From contig CALFLL010000014.1 of the NCBI GenBank assembly GCA_937880845.1, positions 1-62,957 of the forward strand: a DNA stretch of 62,957 bases, read 5' to 3'. Under the pieces are notes generated by a model, which was not told the DNA's origin, did no database searches, and saw only the letters and a list, made by a program, of their open reading frames with translations. The translations under genes were made by a program, and so were the position numbers. Positions 8,896-18,046 of this stretch are shown here, in pieces. Within the stretch, counting starts at the first letter, position 1. Each line of letters starts with the position of its first letter. The stretch comes from an uncultured Drancourtella sp. (lineage in GTDB: Bacteria > Bacillota > Clostridia > Lachnospirales > Lachnospiraceae).

Positions 8896-10971
8896 TTATT
8901 CTTCTGCACTGCGTTCTGCTATCTCTTTTTCCTGTACATCAGAAGGTGCCTGTTCGTATCTTGCGAATTCATATTCGTATACACCTCTTCCTCCTGTCAT
9001 AGAACGAAGATTTGTGCAGTACCCATATAGTTCCATCATCGGCACATCTGCTACGATTTCCTGTTTTCCTCCGTTGATTGGATTCATTCCAAGCACACGT
9101 CCACGACGTTTATTCAAATCGCCCATAACATCTCCTGTATAATCATCCGGAACCGTTACCTTTAAGGATACGATTGGTTCCAGAAGAACCGGATTGGCTT
9201 CCATGATTCCTTTTTTAAATGCCTGAAGGGTAGCTGTCTTAAACGCCATTTCGGAAGAATCTACCGGATGATAGGAACCATCATATAAGGTCGCCTTTAC
9301 ACCTACAACCGGATAACCTGCCAAAGGTCCTTTACCTACCGCTTCCTGCAATCCTTTTTCTACTGCAGGGAAGTAATTTTTCGGAACGGCTCCTCCTACT
9401 ACTTTCTCTTCAAAAACATATGGTTTTTCCAAGTCTCCGGATGGTTCAAACGTCATTTTTACATGGCCATATTGCCCGTGTCCTCCGGACTGTTTTTTAT
9501 ATTTAGAATCCACGTCGGATTTTTTACGGATCGTTTCTCTGAATGCTACCTTTGGTTTTTCCAAAGCAATCTCCACTTTATATCTGGATGCAAGTTTGCT
9601 TGCAACAATCTCTAGATGCTGATCCCCCATTCCGTAAAGAAGGATCTGCCTGTTTTCTGTATCATTGACCACTTTAAGCGTCACATCTTCTGCCATCATC
9701 TTTGCAAGTGCCTGGGAAACTTTGTCATCATCTCCTTTGGTTTTTGTCACATATTTCATATATGTATATGGTATGGAATATTCTGTCTTCGCAAAAGTAA
9801 GCTGTGTATTTTTCGTGGAAAGTGTATCGCCTGTTTTTGTTGTGTTTAATTTTGCAATGGCACCGATATCTCCCGCAAACAATTCAGATACTTCAACCGG
9901 TTTATTTCCGATCATTGTATAAATCTTTCCCGGTTTTGCTTCTGCATCTGTTTCTGTGTTATATAGAATGTCTTCTCCTTTTAGTACACCGGAACAGACT
10001 TTGATAAAGGAATATTTTCCTATGAAAGGGTCTACCATTGTCTTGAATACATATGCACTTTTTGCTTTTGCGAAATCATAGTTTGCTTCATAAATTCCGT
10101 TTGTCTTTCTGTTCATTCCCACACATTCACGGTTTGCCGGACTTGGGAAAAAACGTACGATATCCGAAAGAAGGTTGGCAACACCCTGTGCTTCTATGCT
10201 GGATCCCATCGCCACCGGAACAATATCTCCGTCCATAACTTCCGTACGCATTGCGGAACGGATTTCTTCTACGGAAAATTCTTCACCGGATAAGTATCTA
10301 TCCAAAAATTCTTCACTTGTTTCTGCAACAGATTCCATTAAAGCTTCTCTGTACTGCTGTAAATATTCCATACAATATTCCGGGATTTCACATTCTTCTC
10401 TTTGTGCGATTCCTGTATAGCGACGTCCTGCATTTTTAATAATATTTACATATCCTACCAGTTTCTCATTCTCACGGATTGGCATGAAATGAGGAGCAAT
10501 CACTTTCCCGTATTTTTCTCTTAATGTTTCGACAACCTGGCGGAAACTTGCATCATCCAGATCCATTTCCGTTACATAGATCATACGCGGAAGGTGATAT
10601 TTATCGCATAATTCCCATGCTTTTTCCGTTCCTACTTCTACTCCCGCCTTGCCGGAAACAACGATAACCGCCGCATCTGCCGCACTGACGGCTTCTTCTA
10701 CTTCACCAACAAAATCGAAATATCCCGGAGTATCCAATACGTTGATCTTTGCTTTTTCCCATTCAATCGGAATCAGACTTGTTCCGATTGAAAATCCACG
10801 TTTCTGCTCTTCTTTATCGAAATCGCTGATAGTATTGCCGTCACTGACCTTTCCCATACGATTGATCGTGCCTGACACATATGCCATTGCTTCGGCAAGG
10901 CTCGTTTTCCCGCATCCGCCATGTCCTAATAAAACCACATTTCTGATTTCGTCCGTCCTGTAAACTTTCAT
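8896..10971 (-). CDS. elongation factor G-like translational GTPase
   Basis: The 691-residue protein has the five-domain EF-G layout. G1 GHGGCGKT is at 16-23, a G2-like RGFSIGTS at about 58-65 and G3 DTPGY at 80-84. Domain IV/V sequences are C-terminal, including GGHGQYGHVK and a MMELYGYCTNLRSMTGGRG segment. It belongs to the second, FusA2-type EF-G group found in many Clostridia rather than being the housekeeping EF-G. The G4 motif, normally NKxD, reads T134-E-M-D137. The base-reading Asn is therefore replaced, while the Asp remains. Its role is unproven. It is monocistronic, with its own promoter and terminator. Confidence 0.88.
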   Translation of the reverse strand: MKVYRTDEIRNVVLLGHGGCGKTSLAEAMAYVSGTINRMGKVSDGNTISDFDKEEQKRGFSIGTSLIPIEWEKAKINVLDTPGYFDFVGEVEEAVSAADAAVIVVSGKAGVEVGTEKAWELCDKYHLPRMIYVTEMDLDDASFRQVVETLREKYGKVIAPHFMPIRENEKLVGYVNIIKNAGRRYTGIAQREECEIPEYCMEYLQQYREALMESVAETSEEFLDRYLSGEEFSVEEIRSAMRTEVMDGDIVPVAMGSSIEAQGVANLLSDIVRFFPSPANRECVGMNRKTNGIYEANYDFAKAKSAYVFKTMVDPFIGKYSFIKVCSGVLKGEDILYNTETDAEAKPGKIYTMIGNKPVEVSELFAGDIGAIAKLNTTKTGDTLSTKNTQLTFAKTEYSIPYTYMKYVTKTKGDDDKVSQALAKMMAEDVTLKVVNDTENRQILLYGMGDQHLEIVASKLASRYKVEIALEKPKVAFRETIRKKSDVDSKYKKQSGGHGQYGHVKMTFEPSGDLEKPYVFEEKVVGGAVPKNYFPAVEKGLQEAVGKGPLAGYPVVGVKATLYDGSYHPVDSSEMAFKTATLQAFKKGIMEANPVLLEPIVSLKVTVPDDYTGDVMGDLNKRRGRVLGMNPINGGKQEIVADVPMMELYGYCTNLRSMTGGRGVYEYEFARYEQAPSDVQEKEIAERSAEE

Positions 10972-11042
10972 ATCGTGTTGCCTCCTTCATATTATGTAAC
11001 TATTTTGCAACTGTTTTCTTCTTTAACAGTAACCATGTGTAT

Positions 11043-11071
11043 ATTGTACTAAATTTTTAGTATTTTTACAA
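11043..11071 (-). promoter_or_regulatory. promoter of the EF-G-like gene
   Basis: Minus-strand TTGTAA (11066-11071) and TACAAT (11043-11048) are 17 bases apart. It is divergent from the tyrA promoter. Confidence 0.7.
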
Positions 11072-11132
11072 CTCTTTTATTTATTTTTCACAAAATTATA
11101 CATTCACTTTTCCACTTTAACGTGGGAATATT

Positions 11133-11161
11133 TTGACAAAAAGACGGAAATCTTTTAAAAT
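11133..11161 (+). promoter_or_regulatory. tyrA-aroA operon promoter
   Basis: TTGACA (11133-11138) and TAAAAT (11156-11161) are exactly 17 bases apart. It lies 35 bases before the chosen tyrA start. Confidence 0.8.
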
Positions 11162-11196
11162 AAAACTATATATTGAGAAAGATGAGGACTTTGTTT

Positions 11197-12285
11197 ATGA
11201 AAATCGGATTTATAGGACTTGGTCTGATCGGCGGTTCCATTGCCAAAGCCATCCGCCAATATTATCCTGACTATGAAATCATTGCTTTTGACAAAAATAA
11301 AGAGGCTCTTGCATTGGCTACATCAGAGTCTGTCATCAATACCGCTGTCACCGCTATTGATGACAATTTTCGAGGATGCCGATATATTTTCCTTTGTACA
11401 CCTGTTATCTATAATTCTGCTTATCTAAGCCAATTAAAGCCGTTTTTGTCCCATGACACGATTCTGACAGATGTAGGAAGCGTGAAAACACCAATACATA
11501 AAGAAGCGGAAAAACTAGGGCTTTCTGACCATTTTATCGGCGGACACCCGATGGCCGGTTCTGAAAAGTCCGGTTACGGAAACTCCAAAGCCGTACTCCT
11601 TGAAAATGCCTACTATATCATTACGCCTTCCTGCCCAAATCAGAAAGAACAGACAGAAACTTATTTTTCGTTTATGAAGTCTTTAAAAACCATTCCGGTA
11701 GTGCTTGATTTCAAAACTCACGACTATGTTACCGGGACTATCAGCCATCTTCCTCACATTATTGCATCCGGTCTCGTAAATTTTGTTCGTGATAATGATA
11801 CCAAAGACGAACTCATGAAACTGTTGGCAGCCGGAGGCTTTAAAGATATCACAAGGATTGCTTCCTCTTCTCCTACCATGTGGGAGCATATTCTTTTAAC
11901 AAACCGGAAAAATATTTCTGAAATCCTGGAACATTATATCCAGACATTGGAAGATGCAAAAGAACTGATTGACTCAGAAAATGCAGAAAGAATCTATCAT
12001 TTTTTCGATTCTTCCCGTAGTTACAGAAATTCCTTTCCCGAAATTTCCGCAGGACCGATCAAAAAAGTTTATGCCGTTTATTGTGATGTTGTTGACGAAT
12101 CCGGTGCCATTGCAACGATTGCAACCATTCTTGCCTCCAACAATATCAGCATGAAAAATATCGGTATTATCCATAATCGTGAATTTGAAGAAGGCGTACT
12201 TCGTATCGAATTTTACGAAGCTTCTTCTCTGGAAAAAGCCGCTTTGATCCTGCGCCGGCATCACTATACCGTTTATGAGCGTTAA
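11197..12285 (+). CDS. tyrA: prephenate dehydrogenase with C-terminal ACT domain
   Basis: It oxidatively decarboxylates prephenate to 4-hydroxyphenylpyruvate, the tyrosine branch of aromatic synthesis. The 362 residues start with a Rossmann nucleotide site, GFIGLGLIGGS (4-14). GGHPMAGSEKSGY follows, holding the conserved substrate-site histidine region. An ACT domain at about 290-362 (VYAVYCDVVDESGAIATIA...) is probably the tyrosine-feedback site. The start is the ATG before KIGFIGLG, which has GAGG 9 bases upstream; earlier TTG codons are ignored. It is followed by aroA at a 27-base gap, so the two are one operon. Confidence 0.95.
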   Translation: MKIGFIGLGLIGGSIAKAIRQYYPDYEIIAFDKNKEALALATSESVINTAVTAIDDNFRGCRYIFLCTPVIYNSAYLSQLKPFLSHDTILTDVGSVKTPIHKEAEKLGLSDHFIGGHPMAGSEKSGYGNSKAVLLENAYYIITPSCPNQKEQTETYFSFMKSLKTIPVVLDFKTHDYVTGTISHLPHIIASGLVNFVRDNDTKDELMKLLAAGGFKDITRIASSSPTMWEHILLTNRKNISEILEHYIQTLEDAKELIDSENAERIYHFFDSSRSYRNSFPEISAGPIKKVYAVYCDVVDESGAIATIATILASNNISMKNIGIIHNREFEEGVLRIEFYEASSLEKAALILRRHHYTVYER

Positions 12286-12312
12286 TATTATTCAATATGG
12301 AGGAAAAAAGAT

Positions 12313-13614
12313 ATGATACAGATTACAAAATCTTCCCCATTACGAGGAGAAGTCACAATTCCCGGTGATAAATCTATTTCTCACCGAAGTATTATGTTGG
12401 GCTCTCTTGCAAAAGGAACAACCGAAATCACCCATTTTCTGGAAGGAGCAGACTGTCTTTCCACCATCAGCTGTTTTCGACATATGGGCATTGATATTAC
12501 CCAAAAAGAACAAGGACATCTTTTCGTCCATGGAAAAGGACTTCGGGGATTGTCTTCCCCATCCTCTGTTTTGGACGTGGGAAACAGCGGAACAACCACG
12601 CGTCTGATGGCCGGTATTTTGTCCGCCCAGAACTTTACCTCCGTTTTATCGGGAGATGCTTCCTTAAATTCCCGTCCTATGGGGCGCATTATGGAACCGC
12701 TGACCGCCATGGGAGCCGACATCACAAGTATTCACAAAAACGGATGTGCTCCGCTGTGCATCAGGGGTATATCCAACCTTCATGGTATCCGTTACGAATC
12801 CCCTGTTGCCTCTGCTCAGGTGAAATCCTCCATACTATTGGCCGGTCTTTATGCAGATGCTCCTACTGTCATAAAAGAACCTTCCCTTTCCAGAAATCAT
12901 ACGGAACTTATGCTCCGTAAATTTGGTGCTTCTCTTTCAACAAAAATACAGCCGGATTCTTCCGCAGTAATTTCTATTCAGCCATGTGAAGAGCTTTTCT
13001 CACAACAAATCACCGTTCCGGGAGACATTTCTTCTGCTGCATATTTTATTGCTGCCGCTCTTCTTGTACCTGGTTCTGAGCTTCTCATAAAAAATGTTGG
13101 AGTTAATCCAACAAGAGCAGGATTTTTGAAAGTCTGCAAAGATATGGGGGCCGATATTGTCTATCTGAATAAAAAAGAAGATGGCGGAGAACCAACCTCA
13201 GATCTTCTTGTAAAGCACGGTTCTCTCCATGCTACATCCATTGAAGGAGAGCTGATTCCAACTCTGATTGATGAAATTCCAATACTTGCAGTGCTTGCCG
13301 CATTTGCTGATGGTACCACGATCATAAAAGATGCAGCCGAGTTGAAGGTAAAAGAAACAGACCGTATTGCCACGGTCACGGAAAATCTGAAAAATATGGG
13401 GGCCAATGTCACTCCGACGGATGACGGAATGATCATACGAGGCGGACCGCTTTTACATGGTACTGACATCAATCCTTATTTTGACCACCGCATCGCCATG
13501 GCTTTTGCAGTGTGTGGACTGGCCGCAGAAGGTCATACACAAATTCTTAACCATGAATGCGTAGATGTATCCTATCCGGAGTTTTTTAAGACACTGCAAT
13601 CACTTACACATTAA
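12313..13614 (+). CDS. aroA: 3-phosphoshikimate 1-carboxyvinyltransferase (EPSP synthase)
   Basis: It transfers the enolpyruvyl group of PEP to shikimate-3-phosphate in the shikimate pathway. The 433 residues show the N-terminal phosphate-binding PGDKSISHR, the LDVGNSGTTTRLM loop, and VKETDRIA near residue 345. DHRIAMAFAVCGL follows near the C terminus. All expected active-site segments are present and the length is normal. GGAGG lies upstream of the ATG. It is the second gene of the tyrA operon, which fits joint control of aromatic amino-acid synthesis. Confidence 0.97.
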   Translation: MIQITKSSPLRGEVTIPGDKSISHRSIMLGSLAKGTTEITHFLEGADCLSTISCFRHMGIDITQKEQGHLFVHGKGLRGLSSPSSVLDVGNSGTTTRLMAGILSAQNFTSVLSGDASLNSRPMGRIMEPLTAMGADITSIHKNGCAPLCIRGISNLHGIRYESPVASAQVKSSILLAGLYADAPTVIKEPSLSRNHTELMLRKFGASLSTKIQPDSSAVISIQPCEELFSQQITVPGDISSAAYFIAAALLVPGSELLIKNVGVNPTRAGFLKVCKDMGADIVYLNKKEDGGEPTSDLLVKHGSLHATSIEGELIPTLIDEIPILAVLAAFADGTTIIKDAAELKVKETDRIATVTENLKNMGANVTPTDDGMIIRGGPLLHGTDINPYFDHRIAMAFAVCGLAAEGHTQILNHECVDVSYPEFFKTLQSLTH

Positions 13615-13635
13615 GCAAGAAAGGAGTTATTTGAT

Positions 13636-14502
13636 ATGACACACGAAGAAATGATCTCCTCTATTTATACCCATGACACGATCTATCTGCCTCCAAGCGA
13701 GGAAAACAACGCCGCACTGGAAGTTGCCCTTGGTTGCAGCTATGGTAAATGCCGTTTCTGCGATTTTGCCAAAGATCGGTTTTGTATCCACTCAACGGAA
13801 CAAATCAAAAAAAATATGTATCTTTTAGGCCAGTTGCGCCCGGATGCACACCGGCTTTTTCTTCTTGGAGAAAATGCCTTTGTCATGGGTTATGAAAAAC
13901 TAAGTGAAATTTTTGATATGACTGATTCTTATATGCCGAATATCCACGAATTTTCCATGTATTCACGCATTGATGATATTGCCCGAAAGACAGATGAAGA
14001 ACTTACCTCTCTGCACAAAATGGGATTGTGTACCCTTCATATAGGCATGGAAAGCGGAAGCGACTCCATTTTGACAGAACAAAACAAAGGCTTCACGTCC
14101 ATGGATCTGATCACCCAGCTCAAAAGATTGGAAAAAGCAGGAATCGAATATTACCTCACCATCATCCTCGGACTGGGAGGACGGCATTTTTCCAAACTCC
14201 ACGCACTGGAAACCGCAAGAGTTCTAAACCAGCTTCATCCTGCGGATATCTGGTGCCTGAAATTAAAATTATGGGAAGGCACCCCACTTTACCAAGATGC
14301 CAAGAAAGGCCTTTTTGATATGATGTCAGATGCGGAAATTCTGTGGGAAGAGCATATTCTTCTGGAAAACCTGACAGTAAAAGACTGTATGTTCCATGAC
14401 ACAACCGCATTAAACCTGTACACCATCCAGGGAAGGCTTCCACAGGAAAAGTCTTCTCTGCTGAATGCCATCGATATGATTCTTTCTTCTCACGGATATT
14501 AA
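13636..14502 (+). CDS. radical SAM protein, substrate unknown
   Basis: This 288-residue protein has a cluster motif GCSYGKCRFCDF near residue 34, with cysteine spacing CX4CX2C rather than the classical CX3CX2C. The stretch SMYSRIDDI and the segment LHIGMESGSDSIL (the GGE/GXIXGXXE-like strand) are typical of the MiaB/HemN/Elp3-like radical SAM barrel. No second cluster, cobalamin domain or TRAM domain is visible, so it is a minimal barrel. AAGGAG precedes the ATG. It is the last gene of the tyrA-aroA unit, but that does not define its substrate. Confidence 0.85.
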   Translation: MTHEEMISSIYTHDTIYLPPSEENNAALEVALGCSYGKCRFCDFAKDRFCIHSTEQIKKNMYLLGQLRPDAHRLFLLGENAFVMGYEKLSEIFDMTDSYMPNIHEFSMYSRIDDIARKTDEELTSLHKMGLCTLHIGMESGSDSILTEQNKGFTSMDLITQLKRLEKAGIEYYLTIILGLGGRHFSKLHALETARVLNQLHPADIWCLKLKLWEGTPLYQDAKKGLFDMMSDAEILWEEHILLENLTVKDCMFHDTTALNLYTIQGRLPQEKSSLLNAIDMILSSHGY

Positions 14503-14528
14503 TTTACATTTTCATCATAAAAGCACAC

Positions 14529-14562
14529 AAAAAAGACTATCCTTAACGGACAGTCTTTTTTG
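14529..14562. terminator. bidirectional terminator
   Basis: A hairpin of AAAAAAGACTATCC and GGACAGTCTTTTTT has T-runs on both strands. It serves the tyrA operon from the left and the tdh-kbl operon from the right. Confidence 0.88.
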
Positions 14563-14579
14563 CATCATGGCTACTATAA

Positions 14580-15782
14580 CTATTTGTTTAATCCCATTTC
14601 TTCTCTTACTTCGATGAAACATTTTACAATGAAATCGATGTCTTCTTTTGTATGGCTTGCACATACCTGTGTACGGATTCTTGCTTTTCCCTTCGGTACA
14701 ACCGGATAAGAGAATGCAACAACGTAAACACCTTTTTCCATCATACGTTTTGCAAATTCTGCTGCTGTTTTTTCATCATAGAGCATAACAGGTACACATG
14801 GATGTGTTCCCGGAATTACATCAAATCCGTTTTCGTCCAGTTTTTTACGATAGTAAGCTGTTACTTCTTCCAGATGGTCACGAAGTTCTGTGCTTTCGCT
14901 TAACATATCGAACAGTTCCATACTTGCACCTACGATTGCCGGAGCAAGGGAGTTGGAGAATAAGTACGGACGGCTCTGCTGACGAAGTAAGTCAATGATT
15001 TCCTGACGTCCTGATGTGTATCCGCCTGATGCTCCGCCAAGTGCTTTTCCTAATGTTCCTGTAATAATATCAACACGGCCTTCTACTCCACAGTATTCTG
15101 CTGTTCCACGGCCTTTCTTTCCTACAAATCCAACTGCATGGCTGTCATCTACCATAACAAGTGCATTGTATTTATCTGCAAGGTCACAGATACCTTTTAA
15201 GTTTGCAATGATACCATCCATGGAGAATACACCGTCTGTTGCGATCAATTTGATTCTTGCGCCGGCTTCATCAGCTTCTTTTAATTTAGCTTCCAAATCT
15301 TCCATGTCGTTGTTTTTATAACGATAACGTTTTGCTTTACATAAACGTACACCGTCAATGATGGAAGCATGGTTTAATTCATCACTGATAACTGCATCTT
15401 CTGCTTTTAAGATTGTTTCAAACAGACCACCGTTTGCATCAAAGCAGGAAGAGTAAAGAATTGTATCATCTGTTCCAAGGAAATCGGAGATTTTCTTTTC
15501 CAGTTGTTTATGAATATCCTGTGTTCCGCAGATGAAACGTACGGATGCAACACCAAATCCTCTTTCATCATATGTACGTTTTGCTGCGTCGATCAGTTTC
15601 TGGTTGTTACCAAGTCCAAGGTAGTTGTTTGCACACATATTCAGGTATTCTTTACCGTCTGCAAGTTTTACCTTTGCTCCCTGTGGGGAATAAATCGGAG
15701 CTTCACCTTTAAAAAGACCTGCTTCTTTGATTTCTTCTACAGTTTTTGAATAAATACTTAAGATATCATTTTTACGTGCCAT
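14580..15782 (-). CDS. kbl: glycine C-acetyltransferase (2-amino-3-ketobutyrate CoA ligase)
   Basis: It is a PLP enzyme that splits 2-amino-3-ketobutyrate with CoA into glycine and acetyl-CoA. The 400 residues belong to the alpha-oxoamine synthase family. The PLP lysine lies in GTLGKALGGASGGY near residue 240, and the Asp/His cofactor contacts are in VMVDDSHAVGFVG just before it. It is the second gene after tdh at a 30-base gap, so the pair forms the threonine dehydrogenase pathway to glycine. A related KBL/BioF assignment is possible, but the tdh neighbour makes Kbl much more likely. Confidence 0.95.
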   Translation of the reverse strand: MARKNDILSIYSKTVEEIKEAGLFKGEAPIYSPQGAKVKLADGKEYLNMCANNYLGLGNNQKLIDAAKRTYDERGFGVASVRFICGTQDIHKQLEKKISDFLGTDDTILYSSCFDANGGLFETILKAEDAVISDELNHASIIDGVRLCKAKRYRYKNNDMEDLEAKLKEADEAGARIKLIATDGVFSMDGIIANLKGICDLADKYNALVMVDDSHAVGFVGKKGRGTAEYCGVEGRVDIITGTLGKALGGASGGYTSGRQEIIDLLRQQSRPYLFSNSLAPAIVGASMELFDMLSESTELRDHLEEVTAYYRKKLDENGFDVIPGTHPCVPVMLYDEKTAAEFAKRMMEKGVYVVAFSYPVVPKGKARIRTQVCASHTKEDIDFIVKCFIEVREEMGLNK

Positions 15783-15812
15783 TTTGCTCGTCTTCCTTTC
15801 TGTTTTCTTCTA

Positions 15813-16865
15813 TTAATCATTAATATGAGACCAGTCAAGTACAACTTTTCCTGAATTTCCGGAGATCATTGCTTCGAATCCTTTTTCGTAATCTTTGATG
15901 TCGAAACGATGTGTAATGATCGGGGAAATGTCAAGTCCTGCCTGAAGCATTGTGGACATCTTATACCATGTATCCCATACTTTTCTTCCGTAAATACCGC
16001 GGATATTCAGTCCGTTGAAGATTACTGTTTCCAGATCTACTTTTGTTTCCGTTCCCTGTAATCCAAGAAGTGCAATCTTTCCACCGTGTTTCATGTTGTG
16101 GATCATATCAGAAAGTCCTGCCGGGCTTCCGGACATTTCAAGTCCTACGTCAAATCCTTCTGTCATGCCGATTTCATGCATAACATCTGTTAATTTTTCT
16201 TCTTTTAAGTTTACTGTTCTTGTAGCACCAAGTTTCTTTGCAAGATCCAGACGATACTGGTTCAGGTCTGTAACAACAACATGTCTTGCCCCTGCAAATT
16301 TTGCGATTGCTGCTGCCATGATACCGATCGGACCTGCTCCCGTGATCAGTACGTCTTCTCCAAGCATATCGTAAGAAAGTGCTGTATGTGTTGCATTTCC
16401 GAACGGATCAAAAATCGCATACATTTCTTCCGGAATGTTAGGGTTGCATGGCCATACATTGGATGCCGGAATTACAAGATATTCTGCAAACGCACCGTTT
16501 CTGTTTACACCAACACCTTTTGCATCTTTACAGTTTTCTTTGTGTCCTTCCAGACAGTTACGGCATTTTCCACATGTGATGTGTCCTTCACCTGATACAA
16601 GGTCTCCCGGTTTGAATCCCTGTACTCCTGCGCCTACTTCCACGATTTCTCCGACATATTCATGACCTGCTGTCAGACCGATCGGAATTGTGTGCTGTGC
16701 CCAGTCATTCCACTGATAAATATGTACATCTGTTCCGCAGATAGCTGTTTTGTGGATTTTAATCTTTACATCGTTTGGTCCTACTTCCGGAATCGGTACT
16801 CTTTTCATCCAAAGTCCGGCTTCCGGTTTTTCTTTTACCAATGCCCACATCATGTTATCGCTCAT
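15813..16865 (-). CDS. tdh: L-threonine 3-dehydrogenase
   Basis: This is a zinc-dependent medium-chain dehydrogenase that oxidises threonine to 2-amino-3-ketobutyrate with NAD+. The protein is 350 residues from the chosen ATG. Catalytic zinc ligands lie in CGTDVH and GHEYVGEIVEVG. The structural zinc lobe is CGKCRNCLEGHKENC, and the NAD fold has GAGPIGIMAAAIA. GGAGG 8 bases upstream of 16865 fixes the start; a longer reading begins upstream of the ribosome site. Kbl follows directly and uses its unstable product. The operon has its own promoter. Confidence 0.95.
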   Translation of the reverse strand: MSDNMMWALVKEKPEAGLWMKRVPIPEVGPNDVKIKIHKTAICGTDVHIYQWNDWAQHTIPIGLTAGHEYVGEIVEVGAGVQGFKPGDLVSGEGHITCGKCRNCLEGHKENCKDAKGVGVNRNGAFAEYLVIPASNVWPCNPNIPEEMYAIFDPFGNATHTALSYDMLGEDVLITGAGPIGIMAAAIAKFAGARHVVVTDLNQYRLDLAKKLGATRTVNLKEEKLTDVMHEIGMTEGFDVGLEMSGSPAGLSDMIHNMKHGGKIALLGLQGTETKVDLETVIFNGLNIRGIYGRKVWDTWYKMSTMLQAGLDISPIITHRFDIKDYEKGFEAMISGNSGKVVLDWSHIND

Positions 16866-16911
16866 TTTAAATTCCTCCGTTCTCTTTACAAAGTGCATAA
16901 TTTCTATAATC

Positions 16912-16940
16912 ATAATACAATGTTTTTTGTAAAATATCAA
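16912..16940 (-). promoter_or_regulatory. tdh-kbl promoter
   Basis: Minus-strand TTGATA (16935-16940) and TATTAT (16912-16917) are 17 bases apart, each matching the consensus at five of six positions. Confidence 0.75.
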
Positions 16941-17088
16941 GTATTTTTTCCGTGCTACGCGAACATTTTTAGTATCACTGTGTTTTTCTCACGTACACAA
17001 ACACTTGTCTTTCCGGGACAGTCAAATTGAGTTTTTTCCATTTTTTCTCTTCCTTTTCTTCCCTTTTTTTGCTATAATATATAAATCG

Positions 17089-17176
17089 GCTGCAGTGCCA
17101 GAGTGGTTTATCGGAACGGTCTCGAAAACCGTTAGCCCTTTACGGGGCACGAGGGTTCGAAACCCTCCTGCAGCGT
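17089..17176 (+). tRNA. tRNA-Ser (anticodon CGA)
   Basis: A 7-base-pair acceptor stem (GCTGCAG / CTGCAGC) with discriminator G encloses a D arm. The anticodon arm is ACGGT-CTCGAAA-ACCGT, giving anticodon CGA, which reads UCG. A long variable arm with a GCCC/GGGC stem (class II, as in serine tRNAs) and a T arm with GGTTCGAAACC follow. No CCA is encoded. TATAAT at 17073-17078 lies just upstream, and a terminator follows, so it is a single-gene unit. No integrated element abuts it. Confidence 0.95.
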
Positions 17177-17187
17177 TTTACCTTTTA

Positions 17188-17231
17188 AAAAAGTGGCGTA
17201 TCTGCAAGGGATACAGCCACTTTTCTTTTTA
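17188..17231 (+). terminator. tRNA-Ser terminator
   Basis: AAAGTGGC-GTATC pairs with GATAC-AGCCACTTT across a seven-base loop, followed by TCTTTTT. The remaining 90 bases to the Crp/Fnr gene show nothing clear. Confidence 0.85.
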
Positions 17232-17322
17232 AAAATACGATTTTGGGGGACGTTTGGAAAATCAATTTTTTCCATCCCTCATCTGCTCTTTCTCTTTGAA
17301 TTACTTTTCTATCTAAACTAAG

Positions 17323-17964
17323 TCAAACCATTCTATCTTCCAATTTTTTCTTATCTAATATGATTGTCCTTCCATACTCACTGCGTATCATCCCTTGCTC
17401 CGCAAAAGATGCCAATACTTTTGAAACTGTCACCCGGTTCATCCCAAGAAGGCTTGCAATTTCCTCATGGGTATAAGGCACTACATATTCTTCCGTTCTC
17501 TTATCCGCTCGAGAATCAAATGTTTCTTCCAGAAGGAAACTTGCTATTTTCTGATACCGGTCATAATTAGTCAGACGATAGATTTGATTTGACAGATAAT
17601 TGCACGTTTGACTTAAATGTTGAAACATAAGAACCATCAATTCTTCCGATTTTCTAAGAACCGGAACAAGATTCTTAATATTGCAGGAAACAAGTTCTAC
17701 CGTATTGACAGCCTCCACCGTCGTAGGTCTTTTGTGTTCTCCCAAAAAAGAAGATTCTCCGAAAATTCTTCCCTTTTCCAAGATTTCCAGAGTGATTTCC
17801 TTTCCTGACGCAGATATGTGAAAAACTCGGACTTTTCCTTTTAAAATCAAATACAGGGAATCCGCGGAATCATTTTGAAAATAAATGATTTCTCCTTTCC
17901 GGCAGGTCTTTACGGATCCGTTCTTTATAAAATATATAAAATATCTTTCCGGTATTTCTATCAT
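17323..17964 (-). CDS. Crp/Fnr family transcriptional regulator
   Basis: The 213-residue regulator has an N-terminal cyclic-nucleotide-type beta barrel (about 10-110, including GEIIYFQNDSADSLYLILKG and GRIFGESSFLGE). A long dimer helix follows. The C-terminal winged helix-turn-helix has YTHEEIASLLGMNRVTVSKVLASF near 165-188. There is no N-terminal cysteine cluster, so it is not an Fe-S Fnr. The GESS-type pocket lacks a clear cAMP-binding arginine-serine pair, so the effector is unknown. GGAGG lies 8 bases before the ATG. It is divergent from the YitT-type gene, which it may control. Confidence 0.9.
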   Translation of the reverse strand: MIEIPERYFIYFIKNGSVKTCRKGEIIYFQNDSADSLYLILKGKVRVFHISASGKEITLEILEKGRIFGESSFLGEHKRPTTVEAVNTVELVSCNIKNLVPVLRKSEELMVLMFQHLSQTCNYLSNQIYRLTNYDRYQKIASFLLEETFDSRADKRTEEYVVPYTHEEIASLLGMNRVTVSKVLASFAEQGMIRSEYGRTIILDKKKLEDRMV

Positions 17965-18046
17965 TTTTCCACCTCCTCTTTAATTGTAGCATATATTACA
18001 GTTCTTTGTATACGAAATGTCTATAATATCTCCCGGAGGTATGTAT

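Noticed and set aside
17000..17320. tRNA-Ser as an integration site
   Set aside because: No integrase, direct repeat of the tRNA 3' end or foreign-looking genes nearby.
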